A stretch of 60,204 nucleotides of DNA. Source: Aplysia californica (taxonomy: Eukaryota > Mollusca > Gastropoda > Aplysiida > Aplysiidae). Under the pieces are notes generated by a model, which ran no database searches, was not told the DNA's origin, and saw nothing but the letters and a program-made list of their open reading frames with translations. A program made the translations under genes and the position numbers. Positions 40,517-52,135 of the stretch are shown one piece after another (the first letter of the stretch is position 1; each line of letters begins with the position of its first letter). The stretch lies in contig NW_004797915.1 in the NCBI RefSeq assembly GCF_000002075.1, positions 355,616 to 415,819 on the forward strand, in the 5' to 3' direction.

Positions 40517-43500
40517 GAAGCCCACAACAATTTTCGTTTCCAGGAGGTAGTGCGTGACAAGGGCACCATTCAAGGTCGCATCGTCCGTCCAATGAGAATC
40601 GTGAACACGGAGCAGGAGGAATACAGCGGACTTGTGCAGGGGACCGACGAAGGTTGGTAGATTGTGCTCTGGCAATGTTTTTTGGAGGGTCGTGCTCTGA
40701 TGATGTTCTTTGGATGGTTTAGATAATGTTGGAATGTTCTTTGAAGGGTTTAGGTAATGCTGAAAATGTTCTTTTGTGGGTTTAGATAATGCTTCTTCTT
40801 TCCTATCAAAATATCGTCCTTATCTGTCCTCCTTTTATATGTTTGTTACTCTCTTGTAACTACTCTAATCTTCGGCACTTGTATAACCTTATGTTGCAAG
40901 TGTCGTAAAACTCTTACTACAACTAAAGTATATCTGTATCAGTTGTAGTGCTCACTTGTTCCTTTTTGTTCTGCCCCGACAGAGGGGAATGATCTTCCGG
41001 ACGAGGTATACCCGTACGGCATCACCAGCTTGGCCGACAAGCGAGACTTCCTGCAGAAAGACGACGTGGTGAAGTTCCAGGTGGCGCGCTCAAAGAAGGA
41101 CGAGGCTCTGCGAGCCGTCAACATCGGCGCGTTGAGGAAGTTCATCAGGGCCAAGGTCGACTCCGTCAAAGCTCAGGTTCGTGAGGTTGTCAATGTTCTA
41201 CATGCACACACACACACACGCACACTTCTTTTCTTTCTTGTGATGTATCTGTTTTGTCTTACTTTCGCCGTGCACTTGTAGACTGTCATTGTGCTTCTCT
41301 TTGCTGAAACTTTTAAAAAGTGGGTGGTTTGCGGGTGCTCTGGTGTGGTTTGCTCCTTTCTGTCAAACATCTGTTGTCTTTATCTCTCCTCCTTATTTTT
41401 GTATTTGTTATTGTCTTGTAACACCTCTAATCTTCAGCATTTGTATGACCTAATTGTGTTGCAAGTGGCGTACAACTAGACCTGCATGTTTGCCGACAAT
41501 CGTCTGAAATCCGACAATCGCGAACCGGCCGATGCTATCGCTAGGCCCGCCTGTATCAGTCAATGTGCGTAGTGCGAGGCCTGGCCGACTGCCAGCGACC
41601 CCTTTTTCTCCCGTCGGCACTTTCGTTTTCGTGCCGACCGCGAACGCGCGCACCGCTGACTGCCGACGNNNNNNNNNNNNNNNNNNNNNNNNNNNNNNNN
41701 NNNNNNNNNNNNNNNNNNNNNNNNNNNNNNNNNNNNNNNNNNNNNNNNNNNNNNNNNNNNNNNNNNNNCCTCTCTCTTTTGAGTTGCTGTCTTGCCCTCT
41801 GCCCCCACAACTTGACTGACTGGGGAATGTCTCATGATTCTCTTCATACCTTTTCACTGACTGATGTTTTTATACATGATGTATAATAATAGTAGCTCAA
41901 CTGAAATGTACTGGTCACCGGGGAGTTAACGCTGGGCAAGAGAGTGACCAACATTTTCATAATTCATGCAGTCGCTAGATGGAAATGTACTACCCGGAGT
42001 GATTCGGGATTGATAATAGACTCTGGAGTGACTGTAGGAGCGAGAGATTGACTGAACGACAAGTAATTTTATGTGGAGTTGTTTTGTGTGTGTGTGTGTG
42101 TAAATTCCAATGTTTTGAGACTTTCATATTCTGTACCAACGACTAATTGTTGAACAGACTGCAGCATTTGTGAAAGTTGGCAAAACGGTTGTGTAATACT
42201 AGTCTCAGCACAAGAAATGTACAGTCACTCTCTAAGCTTTGTATTTCTTGTTTTTAGGCTTTTATACGAACACACAGCTCTCCATGTGTCGCATGTTCTT
42301 TTGATTTTGACTGGCTGTTCAAAATCTTGGATTGATGGGGTTTATTAACGCCACTGTTGTTTAGTATTCTCGCTTTTTGCAGGGATGGTTTCTGAAAATG
42401 GCACAAAATTTTGTTTGCTTTTTAAAAATGTTTTTGAATGGAGGATCCACTAATGTATGGTTGATGACGTTACGACCTACTGGTAGACCGTGTTGTTGCT
42501 GTCGTAGGAAGACGCTGCGCTGTGTCTGGTGGGATGATTGTGTGAAAGTTGGGAGTGCAGCGACAGATGTATGTGAAGGTTTGTTCCGGCAGCTGTTTGA
42601 CGGGACAGGGTTGGTCAAGTTGGTGTTTGCGTTGCGTTTGTTTGTCGTCGGTGAATGCATTGCATTTGTCGGCGTTTCTGGTTGGAAGGGATTGATAATA
42701 TGGCCAGTGAGTGTTTGCATTAATCCTGCAGAAGTATTATTGTGGGGGATACTTTGACTTTGATAGCTGAATGTGTGTCTGTCTGTTTAGAATGTGTGTC
42801 TGTCTGTTTTGACTCGAGTTAAAAATGCTGTGTGTCTCGAGTTTGTGGTTGTTGTCTGTTTGTATGAGCAGACGAGTGTGTGCGTGGAAGTAATGATGTA
42901 CGTGCGTGAGGAACGAATACTTTTCCGTTGTGTGGGATAGGCACAAGGATGTGTTCAATTCCACTTGGATCTTTTCGCAGACACCTTTGAAATGTTGCTG
43001 GGGTTTGATGGCGCTGGTGCAGTGATTCTTCATGCTTTATTGGAACAATTTGTCCATGACTTTACTCAACAAAGATGACAACCACCACTTGTTAATTCAT
43101 CAAAAACTTTTTTTCAAGTTACGACCACATTTGCTTGCAAAAACAATAAAAGTCATTTGTGGTTTTATGAGCTGTTTTTGTTTGTTTTGTTTGTGTATGC
43201 TGATTTGTTTTTTCTATTCCGTATGACTGAGACCGGGAACTAACATTCTTCAAATTGAGGTGGTTGGCGGGTGCTCTGGTGTGGTTTGCTTCTTCTTTCC
43301 TATCAAACATCTATCGTCCTTATCTCCCCTTCTTCTTTTTTATGTTTGTTACTCTCTTGTAACACTAATCTTCTGGCGCTCATATGACCTTATGCGGTTG
43401 CGAGCGCCGTAAAACCTCTACTAAAACTAAACTAAACTCTCTTTACTCAAACAAACGGTGATGTTCATTAAATTGAGGGCAAGCGAAGCAGGGGAAGGCC

Positions 43501-44913
43501 CAGAACAGCATACTTAGGGAACCTAAACAAATGGGTAACAGGGAAAGATCAGGGAAACCTGACTTTTTTTAGAGCGTCCGAGCAAAGGAATGAATGGAGA
43601 ACCATGATCGCTGATGTCTGTCGCAGATCTGGCACTGGATGATGATGGTGATGGTGATGATGATGATGATCCCTTGGTGTTTGATTGTTGTGTTTGTTTC
43701 CTCCACTCATCAGTACGGTTTCATCAACTACGAGGCGGAGGAAGGCAAGAAACTGTTCTTCCACATGACGGAGGTCCACGACAGCGTGGTCATACAGCCC
43801 GGCGACGAGGTCGAGTTTGTCCTGGTGCAGAATCAGCGCAACGGGAAGTTCTCGGCCTGCAGCCTCCGCAAGATCACGTGAGTGCCGAGTAGTTTTTGTG
43901 GGGTTATTTTGGTTGTTGTTTGGGCTGTGCTCATTTTGTTTTTTGGGTTGTTGGTTTTTTTTTCCTTGAGGCGCAAGCAGGAAGTCTTTTTTGTTGTTTT
44001 TTGTTCCCAGTGCAGATGTGCGTTGTAATGTTTGTGTCTGATGTAAAAATGGGGATGAACCATGTTGCGGGTGTTGAAAGAATGATTCTTTATTGTCACG
44101 GTTGTGTGCCCTTCTTGGTGCCTCGTTTTCAACGTGCACACAGGGATTTCAGTGTGATCTAAAGTAAATAAAGGTCAGTTACCGGCAGGCAGCCAAGAGA
44201 GCAGTTGTGTTGTCTCTCTTCGTGTATTCTTTTTGATAATGTGAGGCCATAGGTAGCCGTCACATGCGTGTTCTGATTTGTGAAGAAATTTTGGGAATTT
44301 TGGAAATTCTATTTTGAATACAATTTGAGCTAGAAAAGGCAACATGGGATAAAATGGAGACAAGTGGTTAAATCATGTGTGAACAACGTATTTTATGTAG
44401 AGACAGTCCCCTCAAGGGTGTACAAGCACACATTCACATAAATAACACGCATGCAAGCGGGCACATACACACACATGATTACAGGCAGACCTATTCCCAT
44501 CTTTTGCAACTTCGAGTAATTTTGATCCAGTAAATTCATCTCAACAATGTGGGTGGTTGGCGGGTGCTCTGGTGTGGTTTGCTCCTTCTTTCCTATCAGA
44601 CACCTGTCGTCCTCATCTCCCCTTCTTTTTTAAATGTTTTTTTCCCTCTTGTAACACCTCTAATCTTCTGGCTCTCATATGACCTTATTGTGTTGCAAGT
44701 GCCGTAAAACTCTTACCAAAGCCATTTTTAATGTTGTGGTGTTTGTGTGATTGCTCCTCCAGGGACAGAAGGCGGCCGGAGCGTCTGCTGAGTCGACTCA
44801 AGAGCATCACGGACGACAACTCCTACAAGGTGGTGGTGATCCGGCAACCGCGAGGTCCCGACAGCACCAAAGGTTTCCAGGCACGGACTCCGTGGAAGCC
44901 CCCCGTGTCTTGA
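28920..44913 (+). CDS. CSDE1: Cold shock domain-containing protein E1 (UNR)
   Basis: CSDE1/UNR binds single-stranded RNA through cold shock domains and controls mRNA translation and turnover. Seventeen coding exons have matching phases: 28920-28955, 29429-29563, 30425-30521, 31096-31256, 33041-33201, 33883-34093, 34423-34589, 34883-35054, 35815-35958, 36635-36770, 37166-37287, 38273-38445, 38887-39013, 40544-40652, 40983-41176, 43714-43877 and 44763-44913, giving 819 residues (human about 798). Five canonical domains show the YGFI/FGFI then FFH(Y/F/M) signature: [18 protein letters not shown] (about 60-78), [18 protein letters not shown] (227-244), [18 protein letters not shown] (390-407), [18 protein letters not shown] (555-572) and [19 protein letters not shown] (716-734). 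Degenerate domains lie between them ([28 protein letters not shown]). The C-terminus [12 protein letters not shown] is the SUZ-C motif. The first exon [12 protein letters not shown] is less conserved, so the start is less certain than the rest. Introns are crowded with SINEs. Confidence 0.97.
29700..29880 (+). repeat. SINE family A, full-length, CSDE1 intron 2
   Basis: A complete copy with the tail hairpin GGCACTT/AAGTGCC and a probable target-site duplication TACAATAC at 29689-29696 and 29880-29887. A short rearranged fragment of the head and tail follows at 29942-29982. Confidence 0.8.
31451..32580. mobile_element. Possible non-autonomous piggyBac-like element, CSDE1 intron 4
   Basis: The right boundary GGTGAAAGGGTTAA fits a TTAA-flanked piggyBac-type end (inverse TTAACCCTTTCACC). 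The left boundary TTAGCCTTTTGCCACTAGG is a partial match, with TTAG in place of TTAA. The 1.1 kb between has no open frame and is more CpG-rich at the left (GGCGCCGATGTGCGCCG). The boundaries are tentative. Confidence 0.35.
35126..35249. mobile_element. piggyBac-type MITE, CSDE1 intron 8
   Basis: A 124-bp element with 14-bp terminal inverted repeats CACTTTGCCATCAC and GTGACGGCAAAGTG (one mismatch), flanked on both sides by TTAA (35122-35125 and 35250-35253). TTAA duplication is the hallmark of piggyBac-type transposition. No coding capacity. Confidence 0.8.
36825..36874 (+). repeat. SINE family A tail only, CSDE1 intron 10
   Basis: ATATGACCTTATTGTGTTGC then AAATGCCGTAAAGCACTTAA. It is a strongly truncated copy. 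Confidence 0.7.
37539..37562 (+). repeat. SINE family A head fragment, CSDE1 intron 11
   Basis: AGTGGGTGGTTGGAGGGGGG matches the first part of the head, after which similarity fades. A decayed copy is possible. Confidence 0.4.
38206..38252 (+). repeat. SINE family A tail, next to the exon 12 acceptor
   Basis: CATTTGACCTTATGCAGTTG then CGAGCGCCGTAAAACC and CTCTACTATAAAA. The tail ends about 20 nt upstream of the AG at 38271-38272. Confidence 0.75.
38743..38750 (+). other. Decoy copy of the exon 13 acceptor
   Basis: CCCCCTCTGTTCAG followed by TTCGCTGG duplicates the true exon 13 acceptor (CCTCTCTCTTCAG, TTCGCTGGGAGG at 38887), 144 bp upstream. Splicing to the decoy would read into a T and G tract and then a stop codon. 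A G run of about 13 at 38769-38781 lies between the two. Confidence 0.6.
38783..38848. repeat. 33-bp intronic minisatellite, two units
   Basis: ATGCTGAAAATATGCTCTTTG then GAGGG, and GTGCTGATAATGTTCTTTGG then AGGG, are two units of a motif that recurs after exon 14 at 40663-40793. Confidence 0.7.
39225..39408 (+). repeat. SINE family A with an 11-bp target-site duplication, CSDE1 intron 13
   Basis: A complete copy flanked by exact TTACTTAGAAC (39214-39224 and 39409-39419). The tail hairpin is GGCGCTC/GAGCGCT. Confidence 0.9.
39503..39918 (-). mobile_element. 5'-truncated LINE fragment between 100-bp direct repeats
   Basis: The minus strand of 39605-39814 encodes [19 protein letters not shown], then [10 protein letters not shown] and a stop, then [18 protein letters not shown]. 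This is the C-terminal end of a non-LTR reverse transcriptase (the H-x3-C segment after the RT domain). It ends with an AACAACAACA tail. Direct repeats at 39503-39603 and 39815-39918 (for example GTAAGTAATTCAAATGCTG and TGGGAAGGTACATTTTT) are about 95% alike and look like an unusually long target-site duplication. Confidence 0.7.
40066..40240 (-). repeat. SINE family A, reverse orientation, CSDE1 intron 13
   Basis: The only clear antisense copy. It is complete, with target-site duplication CATAGAGGTTCT (40054-40065) and CATAGAGGATCT (40241-40252). Confidence 0.9.
40463..40513. repeat. (TA)n microsatellite before exon 14
   Basis: About 25 TA dinucleotides ending 31 bp upstream of exon 14 (40544). 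The acceptor tract between is TTTTCGTTTCCAG. Confidence 0.95.
40663..40793. repeat. 33-bp intronic minisatellite, about four units, CSDE1 intron 14
   Basis: Units resemble GATGATGTTCTTTGGATGG then TTTAGATAATG. The motif is shared with 38783-38848, on the other side of exons 13 and 14. Confidence 0.75.
40794..40928 (+). repeat. SINE family A, 5'-truncated, CSDE1 intron 14
   Basis: CTTCTTTCCTATCAAAATATC through CTTACTACAACTAAA. The tail ends about 54 nt upstream of the exon 15 acceptor AG at 40981-40982. The tail hairpin is GGCACTTG/CAAGTGTC. Confidence 0.8.
41320..41476 (+). repeat. SINE family A, CSDE1 intron 15
   Basis: Near-complete, ending with a decayed tail TTGCAAGTGGCGTACAAC. The tail hairpin is degraded. 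Confidence 0.75.
41669..41768. other. Assembly gap, 100 N
   Basis: Exactly 100 N, the usual placeholder for a gap of unknown size. The sequence immediately right of it is a copy of the CSDE1 3' UTR (see 41769-43257). Confidence 1.
41769..43257 (+). repeat. Near-identical copy of 49857-51345 inside CSDE1 intron 15
   Basis: This 1489-bp block matches 49857-51345 at a constant offset of 8088, with no indel. I noticed only one substitution, near 43183/51271 (TTTGTTTG against TTTGTGTG). It starts at the 100-N gap and ends exactly at the 5' end of a SINE. It includes the AATAAA at 43145. I judge it more likely an assembly duplication than a real one. Frames inside are not genes. Confidence 0.9.
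43258..43436 (+). repeat. SINE family A at the right edge of the duplicated block
   Basis: A complete copy, GGCGCTC/GAGCGCC type. It differs from the copy at the equivalent place downstream (51343-51530) at many sites, and it lacks the 3' target-site repeat that the downstream copy has. Confidence 0.85.
44549..44721 (+). repeat. SINE family A, next to the exon 17 acceptor
   Basis: A complete copy in intron 16. Its tail GCCGTAAAACTCTTACCAAAG ends about 41 nt upstream of the AG at 44761-44762 that starts the last coding exon. Confidence 0.85.
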
Positions 44914-47900
44914 ATGAGACGCTGCTCTCTCAATCTTCTTCACCATTCTCACCATTCTCACCCATCTTCAGCGCTCTCCTGTCAGGAGAATTCATTTTAA
45001 CAAGTATTATATATCGCAAGAAAAAAAAAAGACTGAACAAACAAAAAAAATCCAAAATGTAAAAAAAGAGTGGAAAAAAAAACAACAAACAAACTTTGAA
45101 CAGTCATAATTGGTACCGTTATTTGTATGTTGTCTGGCTCTCTGAGAAGGCAAGCGTTTGTATCAGTGATGGTTTATTTAGTGCACGCATGAGTCTCGTA
45201 ATCACGCGTCGGGATGAGCCTTCCCTCGCTTGTGCACATATTTGAGAGGTTGACACTTTCGCTCAAGCTGTCCAAGAGCACAAGAATGTAGTGGGCAGAA
45301 TTATGTCCCCTGTCTTTGTACCAGAAATTACTTTGCTCCGTCATTCTGTCAGTTTTTGTACCCAACATTCACTTTAACTCCCCCACCCCCCACCCCCTCT
45401 CAATTTTCTCATGATTTCATCTCGAAATGTTCTATTTTAGTACCTGATCATGTGTAACGATGAGCAAGGGGCATTCTTTTCAATCTATGCAACAGCTATG
45501 AAGTGTATTCTCTTCTCACACTCTCCCTTCATCTTTTGTACCGAGGCTGAGAAAAATGTTTGGCCTCCATAAGAAGTTGCACTTCACAGAGATCTCTTTC
45601 AAGTCTTCAGCCGTTGTGTGGAAAGTGGAAACTTTTCCTGAGCAGGTAGTGGTGATCTGAGTCATTTTTCTGGTGCTTGCCTGACAGGGGGCGGGAGGTG
45701 GCTGTATCTTTTCAGACCGGGCCATATCTACTCTCGACAACACTTGTACAATCACAAGCTTGTGCCTTGCTTTGTGTTTTGCCCCGACTTTTACGTGTAC
45801 GTCCATAACTTGTCTCCCCCATTTCATGTGATATATGTATGTCTAGTTCAGACTAGAGCGACGCTATTGTGGTGTGTGAGAGGAGGAACAGCTCTGTGCT
45901 GTGTGTGCGTGTGTGTGTTCGTGTGCGTGTGTGGAAGAGTTGAGACTTGTATTTACCTTGTTTTTCTGGGTTTGAATGTATGCATTGTGTTTGAGTGAGG
46001 CGTGAGTGTTGTGTGTCATTTTTGCCAACTTTCCAATGTTTCTTTTGACTCGCTGCCCACCCGTGCCGCTAATGCTGCCGTCATTGTGGTGGTTCAACTG
46101 TCTGCCTTCGCTGCAGCCCCTGTGGTTTATGAGTTTAGAATTCTTTGTTTTTTAATGGCATTGTTACCGCAGCTACATTCGTGATTTTTTTTTTTCCCCT
46201 GGGTTCTGTCACACTGATCTTTTTCAAAACTCAGTGAAGTGGCGGGTACTCGGAAGGTAGCGACGAGAAATTTAGTTTGTAGGCAGCGAGTTAATTGTAC
46301 TCATTTCCATTAAAATTTTTACATTTTGTCGTTTTAATTTCGACTTTTTGTTCTTGTTTCAAACTCGCATGTTTCTTGAAAGCAACAATATTTTGTACGG
46401 TGGAGAACACTGGTTGAATTCACATCATCCCATCTTTTTCCTTCCCCCTCCCTCTTCCAGTTCTCTGTCTCTCTGATATTTTGAAAGAATTAAAAAAGCC
46501 AAACCCATCTCACCCTCGCCCCACCCCCCGACCCCCCACCTCACCCCATTCATGCAATCTTTCATTACTGTTTGTGGTTTTGTTGCTACTTTACGTTGAA
46601 GTCGATTAGCGGAGTGAGTTTGTCATCTTATTTTGTGTTTTTCTTTATGTGATAGTTTGAGGGAAATGTCTTGAACAGCACGTTGCACAATTTGCTACAA
46701 GTTACGATCACAGCTTGGGTGTTTTAGAGCTTTTCGTTTTTGTGTTTTTTTACTGGTTAGTCTATACAGGTGAATAATATTAAGGGGAGAGTTTGTGTCT
46801 CGTCACTTTGTGCTGTCAATGCTGCACTGAGTCTGTCTGCTCTGTGAGCAGGTTGTCGGAGAAGACTTTTCTTCTTCTCTCTCTCCACATTTTTTGTCAC
46901 GGTCATAACACAACTGTCGAGCGAAATCATTTGGTGTTATTTTGAGAAACCTTTAAAAAACAACCCAGTGCTTACCTCAGTCCAGCTTATTTAATTAAGA
47001 CTGTAGCAAAAGGGAAACTGTCTCGTTCGTCTGAGTTTTAATACAAAAAGCAAAACCCTGCCATATTGAAGATACGAAACGAATAATGGGGTTGTTCAGG
47101 TAGATGTAATTGCAGATCTGAAAAATATTAAAATGAACATGCAGTTGTGTTATGACTGGCAGTTTCTGATGTGATATCCTAATGTAATCTGGAGGTTAGT
47201 CTGTTTCCTAGTCCGTTCCGACTTGCTAATTTATTTACACGAATAGGAGATATATATCAATATATATATATATGTACTGTTCGTATCTTAGTCGGTACCG
47301 ACTTCCTAAAACAAGAATGGAAGGTATATATATAGATATATCGAAGGCCTGCTCTTGTCCACAACGATCTACGCTCCCAGGGGATTGGGAGGACTTTTGT
47401 CAAATGAAGATAACAAGTGGTAGTATAACAATGTTGCTTTAAGTTTGTTGTTGGATGGTTTTTGTGTTCCGATTTTGTGTCTTTTCTTTCTCTCCCCTCC
47501 ATGTTTCCCCTCCGAGCGATGACGTGTGGGTGAGGTCTGTGCAATACACTGTAGCTGTGAGAAATGTCTGCAGGGATGAGTGGCACCACGTATAATCAGG
47601 AGATATATATATATCGCATCTGTCACGTGTATAGACGTTGTTGTGCTTTACCATGTGCTCTCCCCCCCCCTTTTAAACAGCTTTTTTTTTCCAGGTAATA
47701 TTTACGAGATAATCAACAGTCATAATATTGTCAGTTATTGGTATATTGGTACCCTCTTTTTTTTTTCACCCGTTAACTTTTGAATTCTATGATTGTTTTT
47801 CTTGTGTACCTGTAAACAAAGTTAAGTTTATAACCCATTGTTGCCGGTTTGAAGTCTAAATATAGCACACATTACTCCAGAGCTCTGAGCCCAAGAGTCT

Positions 47901-50900
47901 TTCATGGCAGGTTACATAATTGTCCGAGGAAACATAGCGTAGAGATTTTGCGGTGCACGTTGGACAAGCCTGTGCGGAGGCTCATGAAAGGTTGGTGTCA
48001 TGTCAGAATGGTAGGAAATGACTTTTATACCAGTTCAGATGGGTCTACAATTTTTCTCACTGCATTATTGAAGACAAAGCAATTTATACTACTGTGCCAA
48101 AAATTCCCTCACGGTTCGCACATTCTCCCAGTTTCTGTCCATGTTGGTAGACAGCTTTTCTGTTACTTTGTCAAGTCTAAAATGATGTGTTTTTCTATCT
48201 GGTTATCTCTGAGTCAAAGCCGATATTAAAAAAAGGAACAAGGCCCTCTTGGTTTTTAATTTGGATTTGATACAAGGCAAAAAAGGGCTTCTCTTTTTGA
48301 CTGAATCAGGATTTGATGTATACAAAAAGACCATGCCTATTTCCTTTTGATTTAATTAAGATTCCTTTAAGACCGGATCGATAACAACAACATTAAAGAT
48401 TTCTTTCCTTTGCTTTCTGTCTCCTTTTCATGTGCCTTTGCAACTTGAGGTTTTTGTATCTAGACAATGTAAGTTATTATTATAAGCCCCCAGATTTACA
48501 AGTAGACTCATTATCCAGCCTTCAGTTGTGTATCTCTCTGTACCATAACTACTTTGGGAAGATGATATATTATATACATGGATATCAATGTCCTTAAAAA
48601 CTTTGTGTCTGTAAATAGTTTGTATGGTTTAAGTTTAATGGTCTTTGGGGAGAAATTTAATTTTTGTCGCATGAGCGGAAAGTATCGCTGTACTGTAATA
48701 TTTTCAGCCAGTAATAGAGACTATATAAAACTGACTACTACTACTACTACTAATAGTGAATGTGCTATTTTTTCCCACCAAATATTCTTGCAGCTTCCTG
48801 TGAAGTCGAGCTCTTCCTTACACTTGTAGTTTTTTATTTTTTATTTAATATACTTTTAGTTCTAGTATAGGAGCAGTGTCGTTGTTGTTGTATGATAGCA
48901 GTCTCCATGGGCGCTGTCTTGTGACTGTCACCTTTGTCTTCCACTCGATGCGACCGGCGTTTTCTACAGGACATCCTCATTTCTTCACTCGAGAACGGGT
49001 TTCTTAATCAAAAATGGCATTGAAAACTTAAAAAGTGTCGGTCATTTCTCGTCACTTAAAAAAAACACCTTGTCATTCTTTTTTTAAATTGTAGAATTTT
49101 TTTCCCGTTATTTTGAATGTGCGAGAAGGACAAGGGACTAGAATTGTTGCTTTTTGTTTCCCCGTCGTTCTTTGTGTGTAGTGTGTGTGTCTTTGCGTTC
49201 TGTTCTCTACAGCAGGCTGTTTTTGCTGGTGTGTCTGTCTGTGTGTTACTAGTGTGTTTGACCAATGTCACAGCTTGGTCATGTTTGCCGACATGCACAG
49301 ATCTATACACAGACATGGTGGTGAGCTGTGATGTTACTATAAATAACCTCAGTGCTCAGGATGAGGATTAAAAAATTTTTTTTTGCCAGCTGGAGTTATC
49401 GTTATATGGTTGTTGAGAGTTGCTGGGCATGCAGTTTATGCCTTATTCAGTTGTTTTGGGTGTTTTTTTTTCTCTTATTTTTTTTTTTTTTGATTGATCA
49501 GGTATCCATCGTCGTCGGATGGAGACGACTCTGTAGATCCTTGTGCCTATTCGACTTGTGATGATGCGAAACTATTTCTGCCTTTTTCATGTATTGAGTG
49601 TCAACACATCTCTCGTATTCTGTTGTTCAGAGTGAAAGGAGGTTTGAAGATTGTCAGCGAGAGATTGTGACTGAAGCACGTTTGGAGTTTGCCGAGAGTG
49701 AGAAGAATGATTCCGTTGGTCAATGAATATTCCGCTGGTTGGTTGAGCCGGGAGGACAAAAACGTTTGCCATTTTATACCAAATGTAAGTTGAGCTGGTA
49801 TATATGATTTTCTAAGCTTCTACAGGTATTTTCATTGGAAATGGACCCCCCCCCCCCCTCTCTCTTTTGAGTTGCTGTCTTGCCCTCTGCCCCCACAACT
49901 TGACTGACTGGGGAATGTCTCATGATTCTCTTCATACCTTTTCACTGACTGATGTTTTTATACATGATGTATAATAATAGTAGCTCAACTGAAATGTACT
50001 GGTCACCGGGGAGTTAACGCTGGGCAAGAGAGTGACCAACATTTTCATAATTCATGCAGTCGCTAGATGGAAATGTACTACCCGGAGTGATTCGGGATTG
50101 ATAATAGACTCTGGAGTGACTGTAGGAGCGAGAGATTGACTGAACGACAAGTAATTTTATGTGGAGTTGTTTTGTGTGTGTGTGTGTGTAAATTCCAATG
50201 TTTTGAGACTTTCATATTCTGTACCAACGACTAATTGTTGAACAGACTGCAGCATTTGTGAAAGTTGGCAAAACGGTTGTGTAATACTAGTCTCAGCACA
50301 AGAAATGTACAGTCACTCTCTAAGCTTTGTATTTCTTGTTTTTAGGCTTTTATACGAACACACAGCTCTCCATGTGTCGCATGTTCTTTTGATTTTGACT
50401 GGCTGTTCAAAATCTTGGATTGATGGGGTTTATTAACGCCACTGTTGTTTAGTATTCTCGCTTTTTGCAGGGATGGTTTCTGAAAATGGCACAAAATTTT
50501 GTTTGCTTTTTAAAAATGTTTTTGAATGGAGGATCCACTAATGTATGGTTGATGACGTTACGACCTACTGGTAGACCGTGTTGTTGCTGTCGTAGGAAGA
50601 CGCTGCGCTGTGTCTGGTGGGATGATTGTGTGAAAGTTGGGAGTGCAGCGACAGATGTATGTGAAGGTTTGTTCCGGCAGCTGTTTGACGGGACAGGGTT
50701 GGTCAAGTTGGTGTTTGCGTTGCGTTTGTTTGTCGTCGGTGAATGCATTGCATTTGTCGGCGTTTCTGGTTGGAAGGGATTGATAATATGGCCAGTGAGT
50801 GTTTGCATTAATCCTGCAGAAGTATTATTGTGGGGGATACTTTGACTTTGATAGCTGAATGTGTGTCTGTCTGTTTAGAATGTGTGTCTGTCTGTTTTGA

Positions 50901-51255
50901 CTCGAGTTAAAAATGCTGTGTGTCTCGAGTTTGTGGTTGTTGTCTGTTTGTATGAGCAGACGAGTGTGTGCGTGGAAGTAATGATGTACGTGCGTGAGGA
51001 ACGAATACTTTTCCGTTGTGTGGGATAGGCACAAGGATGTGTTCAATTCCACTTGGATCTTTTCGCAGACACCTTTGAAATGTTGCTGGGGTTTGATGGC
51101 GCTGGTGCAGTGATTCTTCATGCTTTATTGGAACAATTTGTCCATGACTTTACTCAACAAAGATGACAACCACCACTTGTTAATTCATCAAAAACTTTTT
51201 TTCAAGTTACGACCACATTTGCTTGCAAAAACAATAAAAGTCATTTGTGGTTTTA
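44914..51255 (+). other. Probable long 3' UTR of CSDE1
   Basis: After the stop there is no recognisable coding sequence for 6.3 kb, and the first AATAAA with a GT-rich downstream region that I found is at 51233. ATTAAA variants earlier (near 46309, 46489, 48223 and 48394) could give shorter forms. UGUAAAUA, a Pumilio-type motif, occurs at 48610-48617. The poly-C run at 49846-49858 and short TA runs near 47255-47340 are other landmarks. The extent is inferred without transcript data. Confidence 0.5.
51233..51238 (+). terminator. Probable CSDE1 poly(A) signal
   Basis: AATAAA is followed within 35 nt by a T/GT-rich stretch, TTTTTGTGTGTTTTGTTTGT, typical of a downstream element. The same signal appears at 43145-43150 in the duplicated block inside intron 15. 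Confidence 0.6.
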
Positions 51256-51342
51256 TGAGCTGTTTTTGTGTGTTTTGTTTGTGTATGCTGATTTGTTTTT
51301 TCTATTCCGTATGACTGAGACCGGGAACTAACATTCTTCAAA

Positions 51343-51530
51343 TTGTGGGTGGTTGGCGGGTGCTCTGGTGTGATTTGCTCCTTCTTTCCTATCAGACATC
51401 TATTGTCCTTATCTCCCCTTCTTTTTTTATGTTTGTTACTCTCTTGTAACACCTCTAGTCTTCTGGCGCTCATATGACCTTATGCAGTTGCGAGTGCCGT
51501 AAAACCTCTACTTTAACTAAAACTAAACTA
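51343..51530 (+). repeat. SINE family A with target-site duplication
   Basis: A complete copy flanked by exact ATTCTTCAAA (51333-51342 and 51531-51540). The intact duplication shows that this locus, not the intron 15 copy, keeps the original arrangement. Confidence 0.92.
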
Positions 51531-51702
51531 ATTCTTCAAAAAAATTTTCCCCCCGTAGAGTATTTATTCTCATAAATAATGAAGAACAAGAATATTTCTT
51601 ATCACAGTAGGGCCCGTACTATATATGAATGAAAAGTTTCAGTCAAAGTACTCAAAAGTCTATGTCAAATTCTTCACTTAATCTTGGAGCCTCAAGCCTT
51701 GA

Positions 51703-51850
51703 GTGTGTGGTTGGCCGGTGCTCTGGTGTGGTTTGCTTCTTCTTTCTTATTTAAAAACTATCACCCTTCTCTCTCCTCCTTTTTCGTGTTTGTTACTCTC
51801 TTACTCTCTTGTAACACCTCTAATCTTCCGTACTTAAATTACCTTATTGA
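51703..51850 (+). repeat. SINE family A, 3' end lost at the minisatellite boundary
   Basis: The head GTGTGTGGTTGGCCGGTGC and body are present. The tail stops at ACCTTATTGAG, where the 21-bp array begins. Confidence 0.75.
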
Positions 51851-52135
51851 GAAAAAATATTGTGGATGAGAATTGAGATTTAAAAATATTGTGGATGAGC
51901 TAAAAATACTGTGGATGAGCTAGAAAATACTGGGGAGGAGCTAGCAGATATTCAGAATAAGCTAGGAAATATTAGGATAGAGCTAGAAAATACTGGGGAC
52001 GAGCATGGAAATATTGGGGATGAGCTAGGGAATACTGGGGAATATTGGGGAGGAGTCAGAAAATACTGGGCATGGAGGTAGAAAATACAGGGGAATATTC
52101 GGGATGAACTAGTAACTTGAACTAGCTAGAAAATA

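Noticed and set aside
42361-43226. Four open frames that occur twice (also at 50449-51314) as a duplicated gene
   Set aside because: They overlap on both strands, match no family I know, and lie in the CSDE1 3' UTR and its copy.
48376-48400. LINE 3' tail (GATCGATAACAACAACATT)
   Set aside because: It resembles the LINE tail near 39606, but only about 20 bases match and no coding part or duplication is present.
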